Assembly (NCBI GenBank): GCA_024304885.1
Contig: JALJOM010000003.1
Coordinates: forward strand, 1,088,110 to 1,152,109
Direction: 5' to 3'
Length of the DNA stretch: 64,000 bases
Source: Beijerinckiaceae bacterium
GTDB lineage: Bacteria; Pseudomonadota; Alphaproteobacteria; Rhizobiales; Beijerinckiaceae
Under the pieces are notes generated by a model that worked only from the letters and a program-made list of their open reading frames with translations, ran no database searches and was not told the origin of the DNA. A program made the translations under genes and the position numbers. The stretch's first letter is position 1; every line of letters begins with the position of its first letter. This document shows, in pieces, positions 49,139 through 58,972 of this stretch.

Positions 49139-51364
49139 TCAGAAGGTCGCCGTCACGCCGGCACGTACCGCGATCGGCGAGCCTGGAGTGATGTTGTTGT
49201 TGTTGTGGGCTGTCGGATAATATTTCGTGTTGGTGAGATTCTCGATATTGACCTGGGCGCGCAGGTTGTCGTTCCACCTCCAGTAGACGGCTCCGTCGAG
49301 GCGGAAGAAGCCGGGCAGGGTGACGGTATAGGCGGGGAGGTTCCCCTGCGCCTCGGGAAGGCCGGCGAAGGAATAGGATTGATAGATCGCGCCGAGCCCG
49401 ACACCCCACACGGGATCGATCTGATACTTGTTCCACAACGAGAAGACGTGATTGGGCGTCAACGGGACGATCGTCCCGGCCCTCGCCGCCGCCGTGTCGC
49501 TGGTGATCCGCACGTCCTGGTAGGCATAGCCGCCGAAGACCTGCCAGGCTTCCGTGAGGTTGCCGGCGATCGAGAGCTCGGCGCCGCGGCTCCGTTGGGC
49601 GCCGGTTTGCAAGAGCTGCGCCGTATTGGCGGGATTCGGCAAGGTGGTGTTGGTTCGGTCGAGCTGGTAGAAGGCGAGGGTGACGAGGAGGTCCGGAGTC
49701 GGCTCCCATTTGACGCCGCCTTCGTAGTTGGTGAACTGCTCCGGTTGCAGCGCAAGCTGATTCACCGCGAGCGAGGTGAACTGGTCGCCCGTAGCCGGAA
49801 GGTAGGACACGCTGTAATTGCCGTAGAAGGAGAGGTTCTCGAGCGGCTTGACGATCATGCCCGCCCGGGGCGACACCAGGTTGTTGACCTGCCTCAGCGC
49901 TTGGTTGTAGTTCGCATTGAGCGTGTTCAGGTTGCGGAAGCCGACATTGAAATTGTCGTATCGTACCCCCGCGACGATCTGGACGTTCGGCGAGAGCTCG
50001 AGCTGGTCCTGGGCATAGACGGACCAGACCCGCGCAACCGTATTGCTGTGTGCGTCCTGAGCCCGCGTCACATAAGAGATCGGCATGAAGGTGATGGGAA
50101 AGGCGCTCTGCACGAGCGTCGAGGTCGCGGCTGCGCTGAAGAAGCCCGTTCGCCTCAGGTTGAACGTGTCCTGGTAGCCGAACTCGGAGCCGAGCAAGAG
50201 CCTATGCACGAAGGGCCCGGTGTTCACCGACCCGGTCAGGTCGAGCTGGTTGAAGAGATTGGTTCGGTTCGTCGTGTTGTTGTAGGCATCAATTCGTACG
50301 AGCCCCGTCTCCGGGCTCACGCGACCGTTCGCGAAGACGTTCTGATAGAACTTGTCGTAATTCGCTGCGCGGGTGAAGTTCCGGATCTTGATTCCGAGCT
50401 CGGTGTCGCGCTCGTAGAGGACCTGGCCGGCCTGGACGTCGACGCGGGCATTGCTGTCGTAGGGGTTGCCGAAAAATCTCCCGCGCCCCGCGGCGAAGAA
50501 CGGGTTGCCGAGCAGGGAAGGGATGCCGCGGTCTGCGGTGCGGCTGTCGTGGAAGAACTCGTAGCCGACCCGGATCTTGGTCTTGTCGTCGGGTCGGAAG
50601 GTCAGAGTCGGGTTCACGCCATAGCGTTCGAGCTTCACGCCGTCGCGATAGGACCCGGAGTTCTCGAAGAGGCCCAGAAAGCGGCCGGCGACGTCGTCGC
50701 TGAGCGGTTGGTTGGTATCGACCGTGACCCTGCGGTTGCCGAACGAGCCCAGTTGCCCGTAGATTTGGGTGAGCGGCGAGAAATGGGCTTCCTTCGTCAC
50801 GCGGTTGATGACGCCGCCGCCGCCGCCGCGGCCGAAGATCATGGCGTTCGGGCCCTTCAAGACCTCGACGCGCTGGATATTGTAGAGGTCTCGAAAATAT
50901 TGCGCGTCGTCGCGCACGCCGTCGATGAAGAAGTCCGCCGTGGAGGCTTGCCCGCGGATCACGGTCGCATCGCGATTGCTTTCGCCCTGCGCGAAGATAA
51001 CTCCCGGCACGTAGCGCAACGCCTCGGCGAGGCCCTCCGCCGCGCGATCCTGAATCTGCTCTTGCGTCACGACGTCGATCGACTGCGGGATATCGATGAT
51101 CGGCGTATTGGTCTTCGTGGCCGTCAAGGTGCGCTTCGCGAGATAGCTCTGAGCGCCGTTCTGGGTCGTATCGACAGTCACTTGCGGCAGCGTCACCTGT
51201 CCCGCCTCCTGTGCCGCGGCCGACCCGCAGGCGAGCACGGAAACGAGACAGAGGGCGGCCTGCTTGCCGCGACCGGGGTTCTTCGTGATTCCGATCGGCG
51301 CGGCACCGGAGCGGCGCCGATTCTTGCGGGCCTCGGCGCCCGTCCTCGTTCGTTTCGGACTCAT
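49139..51364 (-). CDS. TonB-dependent siderophore receptor 1 (741 aa)
   Basis: Outer-membrane 22-strand barrel importing a ferric siderophore. A long N-terminal region with a signal (QAALCLVSVLACGSAAA) is followed by the TonB-box/plug region: TPIIDIPQSIDVVTQEQIQDRAAEGLAEALRYVPGV, FFIDGVRDDAQYFRDLYNIQRVEVLKGPNAMIFGRGGGGGVINRVTK. The end GVTATF is a proper beta-signal. The wording is like catecholate receptors of the Fiu/CatA type. ATG with AGAGG upstream. A candidate Irr-type palindrome begins 24 bases upstream of the ATG. Confidence 0.94.
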   Translation of the reverse strand: MSPKRTRTGAEARKNRRRSGAAPIGITKNPGRGKQAALCLVSVLACGSAAAQEAGQVTLPQVTVDTTQNGAQSYLAKRTLTATKTNTPIIDIPQSIDVVTQEQIQDRAAEGLAEALRYVPGVIFAQGESNRDATVIRGQASTADFFIDGVRDDAQYFRDLYNIQRVEVLKGPNAMIFGRGGGGGVINRVTKEAHFSPLTQIYGQLGSFGNRRVTVDTNQPLSDDVAGRFLGLFENSGSYRDGVKLERYGVNPTLTFRPDDKTKIRVGYEFFHDSRTADRGIPSLLGNPFFAAGRGRFFGNPYDSNARVDVQAGQVLYERDTELGIKIRNFTRAANYDKFYQNVFANGRVSPETGLVRIDAYNNTTNRTNLFNQLDLTGSVNTGPFVHRLLLGSEFGYQDTFNLRRTGFFSAAATSTLVQSAFPITFMPISYVTRAQDAHSNTVARVWSVYAQDQLELSPNVQIVAGVRYDNFNVGFRNLNTLNANYNQALRQVNNLVSPRAGMIVKPLENLSFYGNYSVSYLPATGDQFTSLAVNQLALQPEQFTNYEGGVKWEPTPDLLVTLAFYQLDRTNTTLPNPANTAQLLQTGAQRSRGAELSIAGNLTEAWQVFGGYAYQDVRITSDTAAARAGTIVPLTPNHVFSLWNKYQIDPVWGVGLGAIYQSYSFAGLPEAQGNLPAYTVTLPGFFRLDGAVYWRWNDNLRAQVNIENLTNTKYYPTAHNNNNITPGSPIAVRAGVTATF

Positions 51365-51387
51365 GGTGCGATACCTCTTTACTTCTG

Positions 51388-51404
51388 TTTTGATCGCTTC
51401 TAAA
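51388..51404. promoter_or_regulatory. Candidate Irr/ICE-like box upstream of receptor 1
   Basis: Plus-strand TTTTGATCGCTTCTAAA. The right arm TTCTAAA matches the Irr-box arm (TTTAGAA, three bases, TTCTAAA, from memory) perfectly; the left arm has two differences. It lies 24 bases before the start codon, almost the same distance as the box of receptor 2. Confidence 0.4.
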
Positions 51405-51590
51405 CTAGAGCTGCTTACTCGAAGCTAGCATAGGCCGGGCCTCGGACGATTCTTTATCGCGGTGGTACAAGTATTTGCTCGGACACTATTGCAAGAGTGT
51501 CACAATCTTGAATTAGAGGAGTTCGAAAAAAGCTCCTATGGCGCACGCCGATAAGCGTGCGCCACCGGCCCCACGTCCCGGGACGGAAGG

Positions 51591-53957
51591 TCAGAAGGCG
51601 ATCCTCGCCGTGAAAGCCGCATAGCGGCCGGGTCCCGGGATCGCACGGCCTCCGAGCGCCTCGAAGTTCGTCACGTTCGAGATATTGTAGACGTTCGCTT
51701 GCAGCTGGACGTTCTTGTCGATGCGATAGATCGCATAGGCATCGATGGTCACGAAGCCCGGCACCCGTCCGGAATGGTCCACATTGGTCCAGCGCGGCCC
51801 GACGTAGAAGACGCTTCCGCCGATCTCGAGCTCGGGCGTGATCTTGTAGGTATTCGTGACCGAGACGCTGTTGAACGGCGTATTGGCGATCTGGTTGCCG
51901 ACCTCGCTCGGATCGGCCACGCTGGAGATCAGGCGCCCGTCGAGAAACGTATAGCCCCCGAAGATCGACCATTGCTCGGTCACTTGCCCCGCGACCCCGA
52001 CCTCGGCGCCACGCACCCTCGTCGTTCCGACCAGCTGATAGACCGGGGGCGGGCCGGGGAAGACCAGCTCGATCGCGTTCTGCTGGGTGGTCTGGAAGAT
52101 TGCGGCGTTGAGGCTCAGCCTGTGGTCGAAAAGGTCGACCTTGCCACCGAATTCGTAGGTTTCGTTGGTGACCGGCAAGAGGTCTTGCTGGCCATTGGTG
52201 ATCGTCGTGAACTCGCTCGGGGGGTTGAATGACGTGCCGTACATGAAGTAGAGGCTCGAGTTTTCCGTCGGATTCCCTACGGCGCCGGTTCGCCAGCTCA
52301 CGAAATTGATCGTATTCTGCAGGTTGAACGGTACGTTCGATGCCGGTGTGCCCGATGTCGCCGGGCTGATCGTCCCGTTGCCGTTCACATTGGAGGTATA
52401 TTGCCAGGATTTGTACTGATCGTAGCGAAACCCGCCGAGGACCTCGAGAAATTCGTTGAAAGCGATTTGGTCGCTGGCGTAGAGCCCGATAGTCCGCGCC
52501 ACCGTATTCGTCGGCGTGTAGAAAGTCGGCAGCGCTCCGGGCGACGCGGGATAGGGGTCGGGATTTGCGGCGTTGACGCGATCCTTGGGGGTCGTGAAGG
52601 TCGTCCGGTAGTTGTCCCTGGTCTCGTAGGCGATCTCCATCCCGGACAATATGGTGTGGTGCCATCCCCAGGTGTCGAGCTGCCCGACGAGATCGGTCTG
52701 GCTCGCATAGAGCGTGTTGTTGGTGAAGTTCTTGAAGTAGCTCGGATTGTTGAGCCAGATCGATCCGAGCGGAACGGCCGACGTCAATAGGCGTGTGGCC
52801 GTATTGAACGAGGATCCTCCGATGGGTGCGTTGAAGAGATTCGTGACGGTCGAGAAGCTCGTCGCGCGGGCACGGAGGAAGCGGTTGACATCGGAGAACC
52901 GGAACGCCTGGGTCAGGCGCCACTCCTCGGTGAAGTCATGGGTGATCCAGCCGGTGGCGATATGGGCCTCGACTTTCTCGGTATCCGGCTCGCCGTTCGT
53001 TTGCACGCCGTAGTACTTGCCGCGCGACACCGGCAGCGGCTGGTTGAAGCTGGTTCCGAACCAGGAGCCCGGCAGGAACGGGATGCCGTAGTCGGGAATA
53101 TTGTCGTCCTTCTGGTAGATGTAGCTGATCGTCGCCTTGGTCTGCTCGGTGGGCTGCCACGTGAACGATGGCGCCACGCCGAAGCGCTTCACCTCGATGA
53201 AATCGCGTCCCGCGACCGCCGCGTCGGTTCCGAGCAAGACGATACGTGCAGCGGCGTCTCCGAACTGCCGGTTGGCGTCGATGACGACGCGTGCACTCGG
53301 TGCAGTGCCGCCCGAGGTCTCGATCTCGGTGAAGTCGGTGAAGCGCGGCAGTTTCGTCGTGACATTCACCACGCCGCCAGTCGAGCCGCGGCCGAACAGG
53401 AACGAGGACGGGCCCTTGAGGACCTCGACGTTCTGGATCGAGAAGACGTCGCGGGTGTACCAGCCAGGCTCGCGAATGCCGTCGCGGTAGATGTCGTTAC
53501 GCGCGGTGAAGCCGCGAATGTTGAAGGCGTCGCCTTGGACGCCGCCCTCCGCCGCCTGGAAGGTGATCCCCGGCACGTTGCGGAGCGCTTCCTGGAGCGT
53601 GTTGACCCTCTGATCCCGGATCAATTGCTGCGGGATGACGGTGATGCTTTGTGGCGTGTCGAGGATCGAGGTCGGCAATCGACTCAGCCCGAGGGTCTTC
53701 GGCGGGGCATAGGTGCTGGATATACCTTCGACGTCGATCGGGGTCAGCGTGACAGCTGCCTGCTGTTGTGCCGCTCCCTGCTGTTGTGCCGTTTCCCGTT
53801 CTTGCGCCGCTGCGCCGCTCCCGAGCATGACAGAGGCGAGGCCGATGGCTGCGGGCTTCAACGGTGCGCGAGCCTTGGCCCGGATGAATCGCGACGCGGA
53901 TTTCGGTTCCGTCCCCGAATCGGATGGATATACTGCTACTGCTAGTGCTGCAGACAT
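51591..53957 (-). CDS. TonB-dependent siderophore receptor 2 (788 aa)
   Basis: Second outer-membrane siderophore receptor. The signal region is PLKPAAIGLASVMLGSGAAAQ. A Gln-rich linker (QQQGAAQQQ) is followed by the TonB box/plug: TSILDTPQSITVIPQQLIRDQRVNTLQEALRNVPGITFQ, FNIRGFTARNDIYRDGIREPGWYTRDVFSIQNVEVLKGPSSFLFGRGSTGGVVN. The barrel ends TARIAF. The ATG at 53957 is preferred; a TTG ten codons upstream (53987) lies inside a palindrome that looks like an operator. It runs in the same direction as receptor 1, with 226 bases between. FecA-type signalling domains are absent. Confidence 0.93.
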   Translation of the reverse strand: MSAALAVAVYPSDSGTEPKSASRFIRAKARAPLKPAAIGLASVMLGSGAAAQERETAQQQGAAQQQAAVTLTPIDVEGISSTYAPPKTLGLSRLPTSILDTPQSITVIPQQLIRDQRVNTLQEALRNVPGITFQAAEGGVQGDAFNIRGFTARNDIYRDGIREPGWYTRDVFSIQNVEVLKGPSSFLFGRGSTGGVVNVTTKLPRFTDFTEIETSGGTAPSARVVIDANRQFGDAAARIVLLGTDAAVAGRDFIEVKRFGVAPSFTWQPTEQTKATISYIYQKDDNIPDYGIPFLPGSWFGTSFNQPLPVSRGKYYGVQTNGEPDTEKVEAHIATGWITHDFTEEWRLTQAFRFSDVNRFLRARATSFSTVTNLFNAPIGGSSFNTATRLLTSAVPLGSIWLNNPSYFKNFTNNTLYASQTDLVGQLDTWGWHHTILSGMEIAYETRDNYRTTFTTPKDRVNAANPDPYPASPGALPTFYTPTNTVARTIGLYASDQIAFNEFLEVLGGFRYDQYKSWQYTSNVNGNGTISPATSGTPASNVPFNLQNTINFVSWRTGAVGNPTENSSLYFMYGTSFNPPSEFTTITNGQQDLLPVTNETYEFGGKVDLFDHRLSLNAAIFQTTQQNAIELVFPGPPPVYQLVGTTRVRGAEVGVAGQVTEQWSIFGGYTFLDGRLISSVADPSEVGNQIANTPFNSVSVTNTYKITPELEIGGSVFYVGPRWTNVDHSGRVPGFVTIDAYAIYRIDKNVQLQANVYNISNVTNFEALGGRAIPGPGRYAAFTARIAF

Positions 53958-53978
53958 AGGAGTGCTTTTCCCTGCTTG

Positions 53979-53995
53979 TTTAGACAACGTCTAAG
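53979..53995. promoter_or_regulatory. Candidate Irr/ICE-like box upstream of receptor 2
   Basis: TTTAGACAACGTCTAAG: arms TTAGAC and GTCTAA are perfect complements around AAC. Compared with TTTAGAA-N3-TTCTAAA it differs mainly at the inner base of each arm. Distance to the ATG at 53957 is 22 bases. Confidence 0.5.
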
Positions 53996-54441
53996 ATGTT
54001 GTTTGTCTTGAAAAACCTAGCAGGAGGGAGCTTGTGATCCAACGATTGCGGTGCTGGTGTCGGCAGGTTTCCAAGCCGTGTAGTAGACCAGCAACAAACT
54101 GGAGTTAATTGAATTCTAGAATAGCCGATCTCTCGAATTGAAGTTTCTCGCTGGCACTGCAGAAACGCCTACCGCAAATGCAGGCGTTCGAGCCGATCTT
54201 GGAATTCTTGGCGTATCCTGTCCGGGTTCCGGTGCGGCCTGCACGACGGATCCGAACATCCGTGTCCGTCTCGCGATCGAAGTCGGGAAAGCCGCCGTGT
54301 TGGATGCGGGACGGCCGCTTGGTTCCCGACCTCGCTGAAAAATTCCTCATCTGTCCGATATGAGGGCAGCTTCAAAGAATCGTGCAGACGCAGCAGTAGT
54401 ATATTCTGGTACATCCAGTTGATCTGGTCGGAAATATTTGA
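53996..54441. other. AT-richer divergent gap, receptor 2 / PepSY operon
   Basis: About 450 bases without a recognisable gene. Base composition is clearly lower in GC than the flanking genes. It contains a short perfect palindrome ATTCTAGAAT at 54113-54122. Both promoters probably lie here. Open frames on both strands are short and unlike known proteins. Confidence 0.45.
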
Positions 54442-54458
54442 TTTATAATCATTTTAAA
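54442..54458. promoter_or_regulatory. Candidate Irr/ICE-like box upstream of PepSY operon
   Basis: TTTATAATCATTTTAAA fits TTTAnAA-N3-TTnTAAA, differing from the Irr-box form only at one symmetrical base per arm. A shorter palindrome, TGATTTATAATCA (54439-54451), overlaps it. The AT-rich setting raises the chance of a random match. Confidence 0.35.
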
Positions 54459-54494
54459 CAAGGTATTGCTTGATCTGCGGGCCGGTTGGTTGTT

Positions 54495-55676
54495 ATGAGT
54501 GGCGGTCGTCATCTTTCACCGTCGAGCCATATGCCAGGTTTCCGTCTCCATTCGATCCGATTGCTGTGGCGTCGTGTGCATCTTTGGATTGCGCTCGGGC
54601 TCGGTCTCCTTCTCCTGCCGGTCGGCCTGACCGGCGCGGTGCTCGTGTTCCACGAAGAGCTGGATCGGTTGATCGATCCGGCGCTCTTTGCCGTCACGGA
54701 GGGCGGGCCAGGCAAGCCTCCGGGTCTCTACGTTGCGAACGCCGCAGCCGTCGTCCCCGGGGCGCTGCCCGTGCGCATGCGCTTTCCCGAGTCTGCGGAC
54801 GCCCCGGTCATGGTGTTGCTGCGGAGCGGGGGGGCTGGCTCGGGCGGAGACTTGCGGGCCACATACCTCGATCCGGCGACAGGACGTGTGCTCGGTACGA
54901 GAAATTTCCGAGGCACCGCCGTCGGCCTCGTTCACTCGTTCCACGCGAACCTTTTGCTCCAGGCTTACAACGGGCGCGCTATCGTCGGCTGGACCGGAGC
55001 CGGCTTGTTGGTCTTGGCTCTGACGGGGCTTTACCTCTGGTGGCCTCGCAACGGCGGGTTTTTTCGCGGCCTACGCTGGCGGCGTGGACCGCTGACGAGT
55101 ATCAACTTGCATAACATGTTCGGTTTCTGGATCTGCATTCCCTTGGCCATCGTGGCCGGAACCGGCATTACTTCGAGCTTCCCGCAGGAAACGCGCGCGG
55201 TTGTGGGTCTCGTGGCCGAAACGAGCCCGCGGCCCGAGGCTGGCGGCAAGCCATCGGTGCGGCTGGTCCAGGACGTCGATCGGATCGCGTCGATCGCCTC
55301 TTCCGGGCTCGAAGGAGAGCGATTGGTTTCGCTCGCGTTTCCGACCGAGCGCGGGAAGATCTGGCGGGTCCAGATCGCGCGCGGAGATGAGCTAGGCACG
55401 GTCGTGGTCGATGACGCGACCGGCGACGTGACCGTGCTGCCCGAAGCCTTGCCGGGCGATGTTTTCATGTCGATCCTGCGCCGCTTGCACGAAGGCGATC
55501 ACCTCGGCCCGGCGTGGCGAGCGATTGTCTTCGTGACCGGCTTCGCTCCGATGCTGCTGATGGTGACCGGTGTGCTGATGTGGCTGCGCCGGGGCAAGTC
55601 GCCCGTCGCGCGCCAGCATGGCGAGCCTGCGGATGTCGTGCTGCGTGCGGCGGAAGGCCAAGATGCCGCCGCGTGA
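54495..55676 (+). CDS. PepSY-associated membrane protein (393 aa)
   Basis: Inner-membrane protein of the PepSY_TM family, often next to siderophore receptors and thought to help release iron by ferric-siderophore reduction. [43 protein letters not shown] is the classic first helix. Then [71 protein letters not shown], and a last helix [23 protein letters not shown]. Several His residues in the helices could hold heme. The start could also be a TTG three codons earlier or an ATG at 54531. First gene of the likely operon with piuC and exbB-exbD-tonB. Confidence 0.9.
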   Translation: MSGGRHLSPSSHMPGFRLHSIRLLWRRVHLWIALGLGLLLLPVGLTGAVLVFHEELDRLIDPALFAVTEGGPGKPPGLYVANAAAVVPGALPVRMRFPESADAPVMVLLRSGGAGSGGDLRATYLDPATGRVLGTRNFRGTAVGLVHSFHANLLLQAYNGRAIVGWTGAGLLVLALTGLYLWWPRNGGFFRGLRWRRGPLTSINLHNMFGFWICIPLAIVAGTGITSSFPQETRAVVGLVAETSPRPEAGGKPSVRLVQDVDRIASIASSGLEGERLVSLAFPTERGKIWRVQIARGDELGTVVVDDATGDVTVLPEALPGDVFMSILRRLHEGDHLGPAWRAIVFVTGFAPMLLMVTGVLMWLRRGKSPVARQHGEPADVVLRAAEGQDAAA

Positions 55677-55738
55677 AAAAATCGTCGCCTCGCGTCCGAG
55701 GCTGTCGTGATCCGGGGTGCTCATACGTTGAAGCAGCA

Positions 55739-56419
55739 ATGATCGTCCATATCCCAGAGGTACTCGACAAGATCCAGCTCGAGCATTGCCGTGAGGCAAT
55801 GCGGCGCGCCGGATGGGTGGACGGCCGAGTTACGGCCGGCTATCGGTCAGCCATGGTCAAGAACAATCTCCAGCTGCCGGAAGGCGGCCCCGAGCATCTC
55901 GAGCTCGGGGACATCGTGTCACGCGCGCTCCAGCGCAATCCTGTCTTTCTCTCCGCCGTACTCCCGCAAAAAGTCTTTCCGCCCTTGTTCAACCGCTACG
56001 GGGTCGGCATGGGGTTCGGGTCGCACGTCGACAATGCCGTGCGGCAATCGGCCGACGGATCGGTCCGCATCCGGACCGATGTTTCCGCCACCTTGTTTCT
56101 CAGCGGTCCGGAGGAGTACGACGGCGGCGAGCTGACGGTGGAAGACACCTATGGCTGCCACAGCGTCAAGCTGCCGGCGGGTGATCTCGTGGTCTATCCG
56201 GCCGACAGCCTGCACGAGGTCACGCCGGTCACCCGAGGTGAACGGCTCGCCTCGTTCTTCTGGGTTCAGAGCCTCGTGCGCGACAAGGCGAAACGGGCGC
56301 TCCTGTTCGAGCTCGACTCGGCGATCGTGCAGCTCACGCGCGACGTGCCCGGCCATGCGGCGCTCGTGTCGTTGACGGCGACCTATCACAACCTCTTGAG
56401 GCAATGGGCCGAGACCTGA
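55739..56419 (+). CDS. piuC: Fe(II)/2-oxoglutarate-dependent dioxygenase, PiuC/YbiX type (226 aa)
   Basis: PKHD-type hydroxylase commonly paired with TonB-dependent siderophore receptors. Metal ligands: GSHVDNAVR (HxD) and the later His in [23 protein letters not shown], where the Arg binds 2-oxoglutarate. [16 protein letters not shown] and [24 protein letters not shown] are family blocks. The ATG at 55739 matches the family N terminus; the upstream open frame does not. Sixty-two bases after the PepSY gene. The substrate in the family remains unclear. Confidence 0.93.
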   Translation: MIVHIPEVLDKIQLEHCREAMRRAGWVDGRVTAGYRSAMVKNNLQLPEGGPEHLELGDIVSRALQRNPVFLSAVLPQKVFPPLFNRYGVGMGFGSHVDNAVRQSADGSVRIRTDVSATLFLSGPEEYDGGELTVEDTYGCHSVKLPAGDLVVYPADSLHEVTPVTRGERLASFFWVQSLVRDKAKRALLFELDSAIVQLTRDVPGHAALVSLTATYHNLLRQWAET

Positions 56420-56511
56420 GCCCGCTGAAGGTGGCGGCAGGCGAGGAGCGGCAGAGACGCGTAAAGGGCATCGGCCCAAAAATTCGGTCAGTCAGAGGAG
56501 AGGAATTCGAG

Positions 56512-57522
56512 ATGACGCGTGCGGAAATCGATCACGGGAGCGGGTGCCGCTCGCGAGTGCACCGGCTCGGCGGGCTTTTCGGGCTTCTCGGGCCGGCGAT
56601 CGTGCTGTGCACCGGAATCGCGCTCGCCGAGCCGCCGGCTCCCACAGACAGCGCGGCGAGCGCACCGCCGCCCGCCGTTTCCGAAGTGCCGTCCGCGCCC
56701 CTCTCCGCGACCGAGCCGGCCGCAGAGGCCCAGGCCACGGGGACCAACGAAGCGTCCGTCGCGGCGAAGCCCTTGCCCAAGCAGGACGCCTATCTCCCCT
56801 CGGCGCTGCCCCACGACCTTTCGCCCTGGGGCATGTTCCGCAATGCCGACCGGCTGGTCCAGGCCGTGATGATCGGCCTCGCCTTCGCGTCGGTCGTGAC
56901 CTGGACCGTCTGGCTCGCCAAGACCATCGAGCTCTGGCTCGCCGGACGGGCCGCGCGGCGCGAGCTCGAAGCGCTCGCAAAGGCCGGGACCTTGCGCCAG
57001 GCGGCCGGTGAGCTGCAGCGCTCGCGCGCGCCGGTTGCACTCCTGGTCGCGGCCGCGATGACCGAGGCCGACCGCTCGCAAGGGCTCGAGAGCGAAGGCG
57101 TCAAGGAACGCACAGCGGTGCTGCTCTCGCGGATCGAGGCGCGGGCCGGGCGCGCGATGACGCGCGGCACCGGCGCGCTCGCCACGATCGGCGCGACCGC
57201 GCCCTTCGTCGGCCTGTTCGGGACCGTTTGGGGCATCATGAACAGCTTCATCGGCATCTCGCAGACGAACACGACCAATCTCGCGGTCGTGGCTCCGGGC
57301 ATCGCCGAGGCGCTTCTCGCGACCGCGCTCGGCCTCGTCGCGGCCATTCCGGCGGTCGTGATCTACAATATGTTCGCCCGATCGATCGCGGGCTATCGCG
57401 CTGTCCTCGGCGACGCCACCGCGGAGGTTCTGAGGCACCTGTCGCGTGATCTCGACCGCGACAGCTCGCCGCGCCATGCCGACGACGGCAAGGTCGTCCC
57501 GATGCGTCAACCCGCGGAGTAA
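56512..57522 (+). CDS. exbB: TonB-system proton channel subunit ExbB (336 aa)
   Basis: With ExbD it uses the proton gradient to drive TonB. Signal-like N terminus ([15 protein letters not shown]), then an Ala/Pro/Glu-rich periplasmic stretch of about 70 residues, longer than in Escherichia coli and usual for alphaproteobacteria. The three-helix MotA/TolQ core follows: [63 protein letters not shown] and [30 protein letters not shown] with GAGGAGAGGA upstream. Five bases before exbD. Confidence 0.95.
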   Translation: MTRAEIDHGSGCRSRVHRLGGLFGLLGPAIVLCTGIALAEPPAPTDSAASAPPPAVSEVPSAPLSATEPAAEAQATGTNEASVAAKPLPKQDAYLPSALPHDLSPWGMFRNADRLVQAVMIGLAFASVVTWTVWLAKTIELWLAGRAARRELEALAKAGTLRQAAGELQRSRAPVALLVAAAMTEADRSQGLESEGVKERTAVLLSRIEARAGRAMTRGTGALATIGATAPFVGLFGTVWGIMNSFIGISQTNTTNLAVVAPGIAEALLATALGLVAAIPAVVIYNMFARSIAGYRAVLGDATAEVLRHLSRDLDRDSSPRHADDGKVVPMRQPAE

Positions 57523-57527
57523 CCGAG

Positions 57528-57998
57528 ATGGCGCTTCAGCTCTCCTCCGGCACCGACGATCTCGAGGAGAACCACGAGATCAATGTCACGCCCTTCATCG
57601 ACGTCATGCTCGTCTTGCTCATCATCTTCATGGTCGCGGCACCACTCTCCACCGTCGATGTCAATGTCGATCTTCCCGCTTCCACGGCACAGCCGCAGCA
57701 GCGTCCGGACAAGCCCTTGTTCTTGACGATCAAGCCGGATCTCACGCTCGCCCTCGGCGAGGCGGCGATCGAGAAAGCGAGCCTCGCCGCCGCGCTCGAC
57801 GCGGCAACGGGCGCCGATCGCGACCAGCGCGTCTATGTGCGCGCCGACAAGGTCGTCTCCTACGGTGACGTGATGGAGACGATGAACCTCTTGCGGGGGG
57901 CAGGCTATCTCAAGATCGGCCTCGTCGGCATGGAAGCCGTCGCGGCGAGCGGCGCCTCCCCCGGTGCGCCGGCGCCGGCAGCGGGGCCGCAACCATGA
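57528..57998 (+). CDS. exbD: TonB-system subunit ExbD (156 aa)
   Basis: One N-terminal helix with the essential Asp: HEINVTPFIDVMLVLLIIFMVAAPLSTVDVNVDLP. The periplasmic domain KPLFLTIKPDLTLALGEAAI follows. The C terminus has an Ala/Pro-rich tail of about 15 residues beyond the family core. The stop codon overlaps tonB's ATG (four bases). Confidence 0.95.
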   Translation: MALQLSSGTDDLEENHEINVTPFIDVMLVLLIIFMVAAPLSTVDVNVDLPASTAQPQQRPDKPLFLTIKPDLTLALGEAAIEKASLAAALDAATGADRDQRVYVRADKVVSYGDVMETMNLLRGAGYLKIGLVGMEAVAASGASPGAPAPAAGPQP

Positions 57999-58711
57999 CG
58001 GCCGCCGCCGCACCGATCCTGCCTCCGTCCAGGGAACCCTTGCCGCGGCATTGGATCGTCGCGGCGATCGTGATCGTCCTCGCTCACGCGGGCCTGTTCT
58101 ATTGGATGATCCACGAGAAGTTCTTCGCGGCCGCGCCGGGCGCGCCCCCCGCAGCGATCATGATCGATCTCGCGCCCATGCCGGAGGAGCCGCCGATGCA
58201 GCTTCCGGCCGAGGTCCCGCCCGAGGTCGTCGAGCCAGAGCCGGAACCCGAGCCCGAGGAGGCCGTCGTCGTCCCCGAGCCGCCGCCGCGGGTGCCGAAG
58301 GCCGCCGCGGTCTTGATGGTGCAGCCGAAGCCCAAGCCCAAGAAAGTCGCGAAGCCGGAGACGAAGCCGGCCGAGCGGCCGACCCGGGCCGCCTCCGCTG
58401 CGGCCGGGGCGCCGACGTCGGGAGCCTCGATGACCAACGGCGCATCCAATGCCAGCTGGCATGCGATGGTCGCGGCGCATCTGCAGCGGCACAAGCCGCA
58501 CAGCGCGCAAGAGAAAGGGAGCTGCACCGTCGCCTTCACCGTCGATCGCTCGGGTCATGTCCTCGGCGCGCGCTTGAGCTCGAGCTCGGGCTCTGCGGTG
58601 CTCGACAGGCTGGCGGTCGCCGCGGTCCAAGGCGCGAGCCCGGTGCCGGCTCCTCCCGCGGACGTCGCCGGCAGCCGGTTTCCTTTCAACGTGCCGATCA
58701 GGTTCAGATAG
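57995..58711 (+). CDS. tonB: Energy transducer TonB (238 aa)
   Basis: Inner-membrane anchor RHWIVAAIVIVLAHAGLFYWMI with the conserved helix His, a Pro/Glu/Lys-rich periplasm-spanning segment (residues about 60-125), and a C-terminal TonB domain that includes SWHAMVAAHLQRHKPHSAQEKGSCTVAFTVDRSGHVLGARLSSSSGSAVLDRLAV. The last part RFPFNVPIRFR is the family end. It should serve the two receptors encoded next to it. Confidence 0.94.
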   Translation: MTAAAAPILPPSREPLPRHWIVAAIVIVLAHAGLFYWMIHEKFFAAAPGAPPAAIMIDLAPMPEEPPMQLPAEVPPEVVEPEPEPEPEEAVVVPEPPPRVPKAAAVLMVQPKPKPKKVAKPETKPAERPTRAASAAAGAPTSGASMTNGASNASWHAMVAAHLQRHKPHSAQEKGSCTVAFTVDRSGHVLGARLSSSSGSAVLDRLAVAAVQGASPVPAPPADVAGSRFPFNVPIRFR

Positions 58712-58972
58712 AGCCGTTCGCCGCGAGAGGCGGCCTTCTCGGCGACGCGCTCGCGGCGCCGTGAGCGGCTTTGTATGGGTCCGGCATGGAGTTCTGCACG
58801 CTCTTTGTGCTAAACTCGGCTCGTGCCTGATCAATCGGCTGCGTAGATAGCGGGCTATCGCGGTCGGCTCCGGTCACGACGCCCCCGCAGAGGTCATCCG
58901 GAGCGGAAGCCACGAAGAGCCTGTCGCATTGTCTCGAGCCCTGCGCTCAACGACCTCGAACGGACCAATCCG

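Noticed and set aside
49205-51403. 732-codon plus-strand open frame opposite receptor 1
   Set aside because: The minus strand encodes an unmistakable TonB-dependent receptor; the plus frame has no motif.
54439-54451. RirA/IRO-type site upstream of PepSY gene
   Set aside because: TGATTTATAATCA has TGA and TCA seven bases apart, not the nine I recall for the IRO motif; the Irr-like reading fits better.
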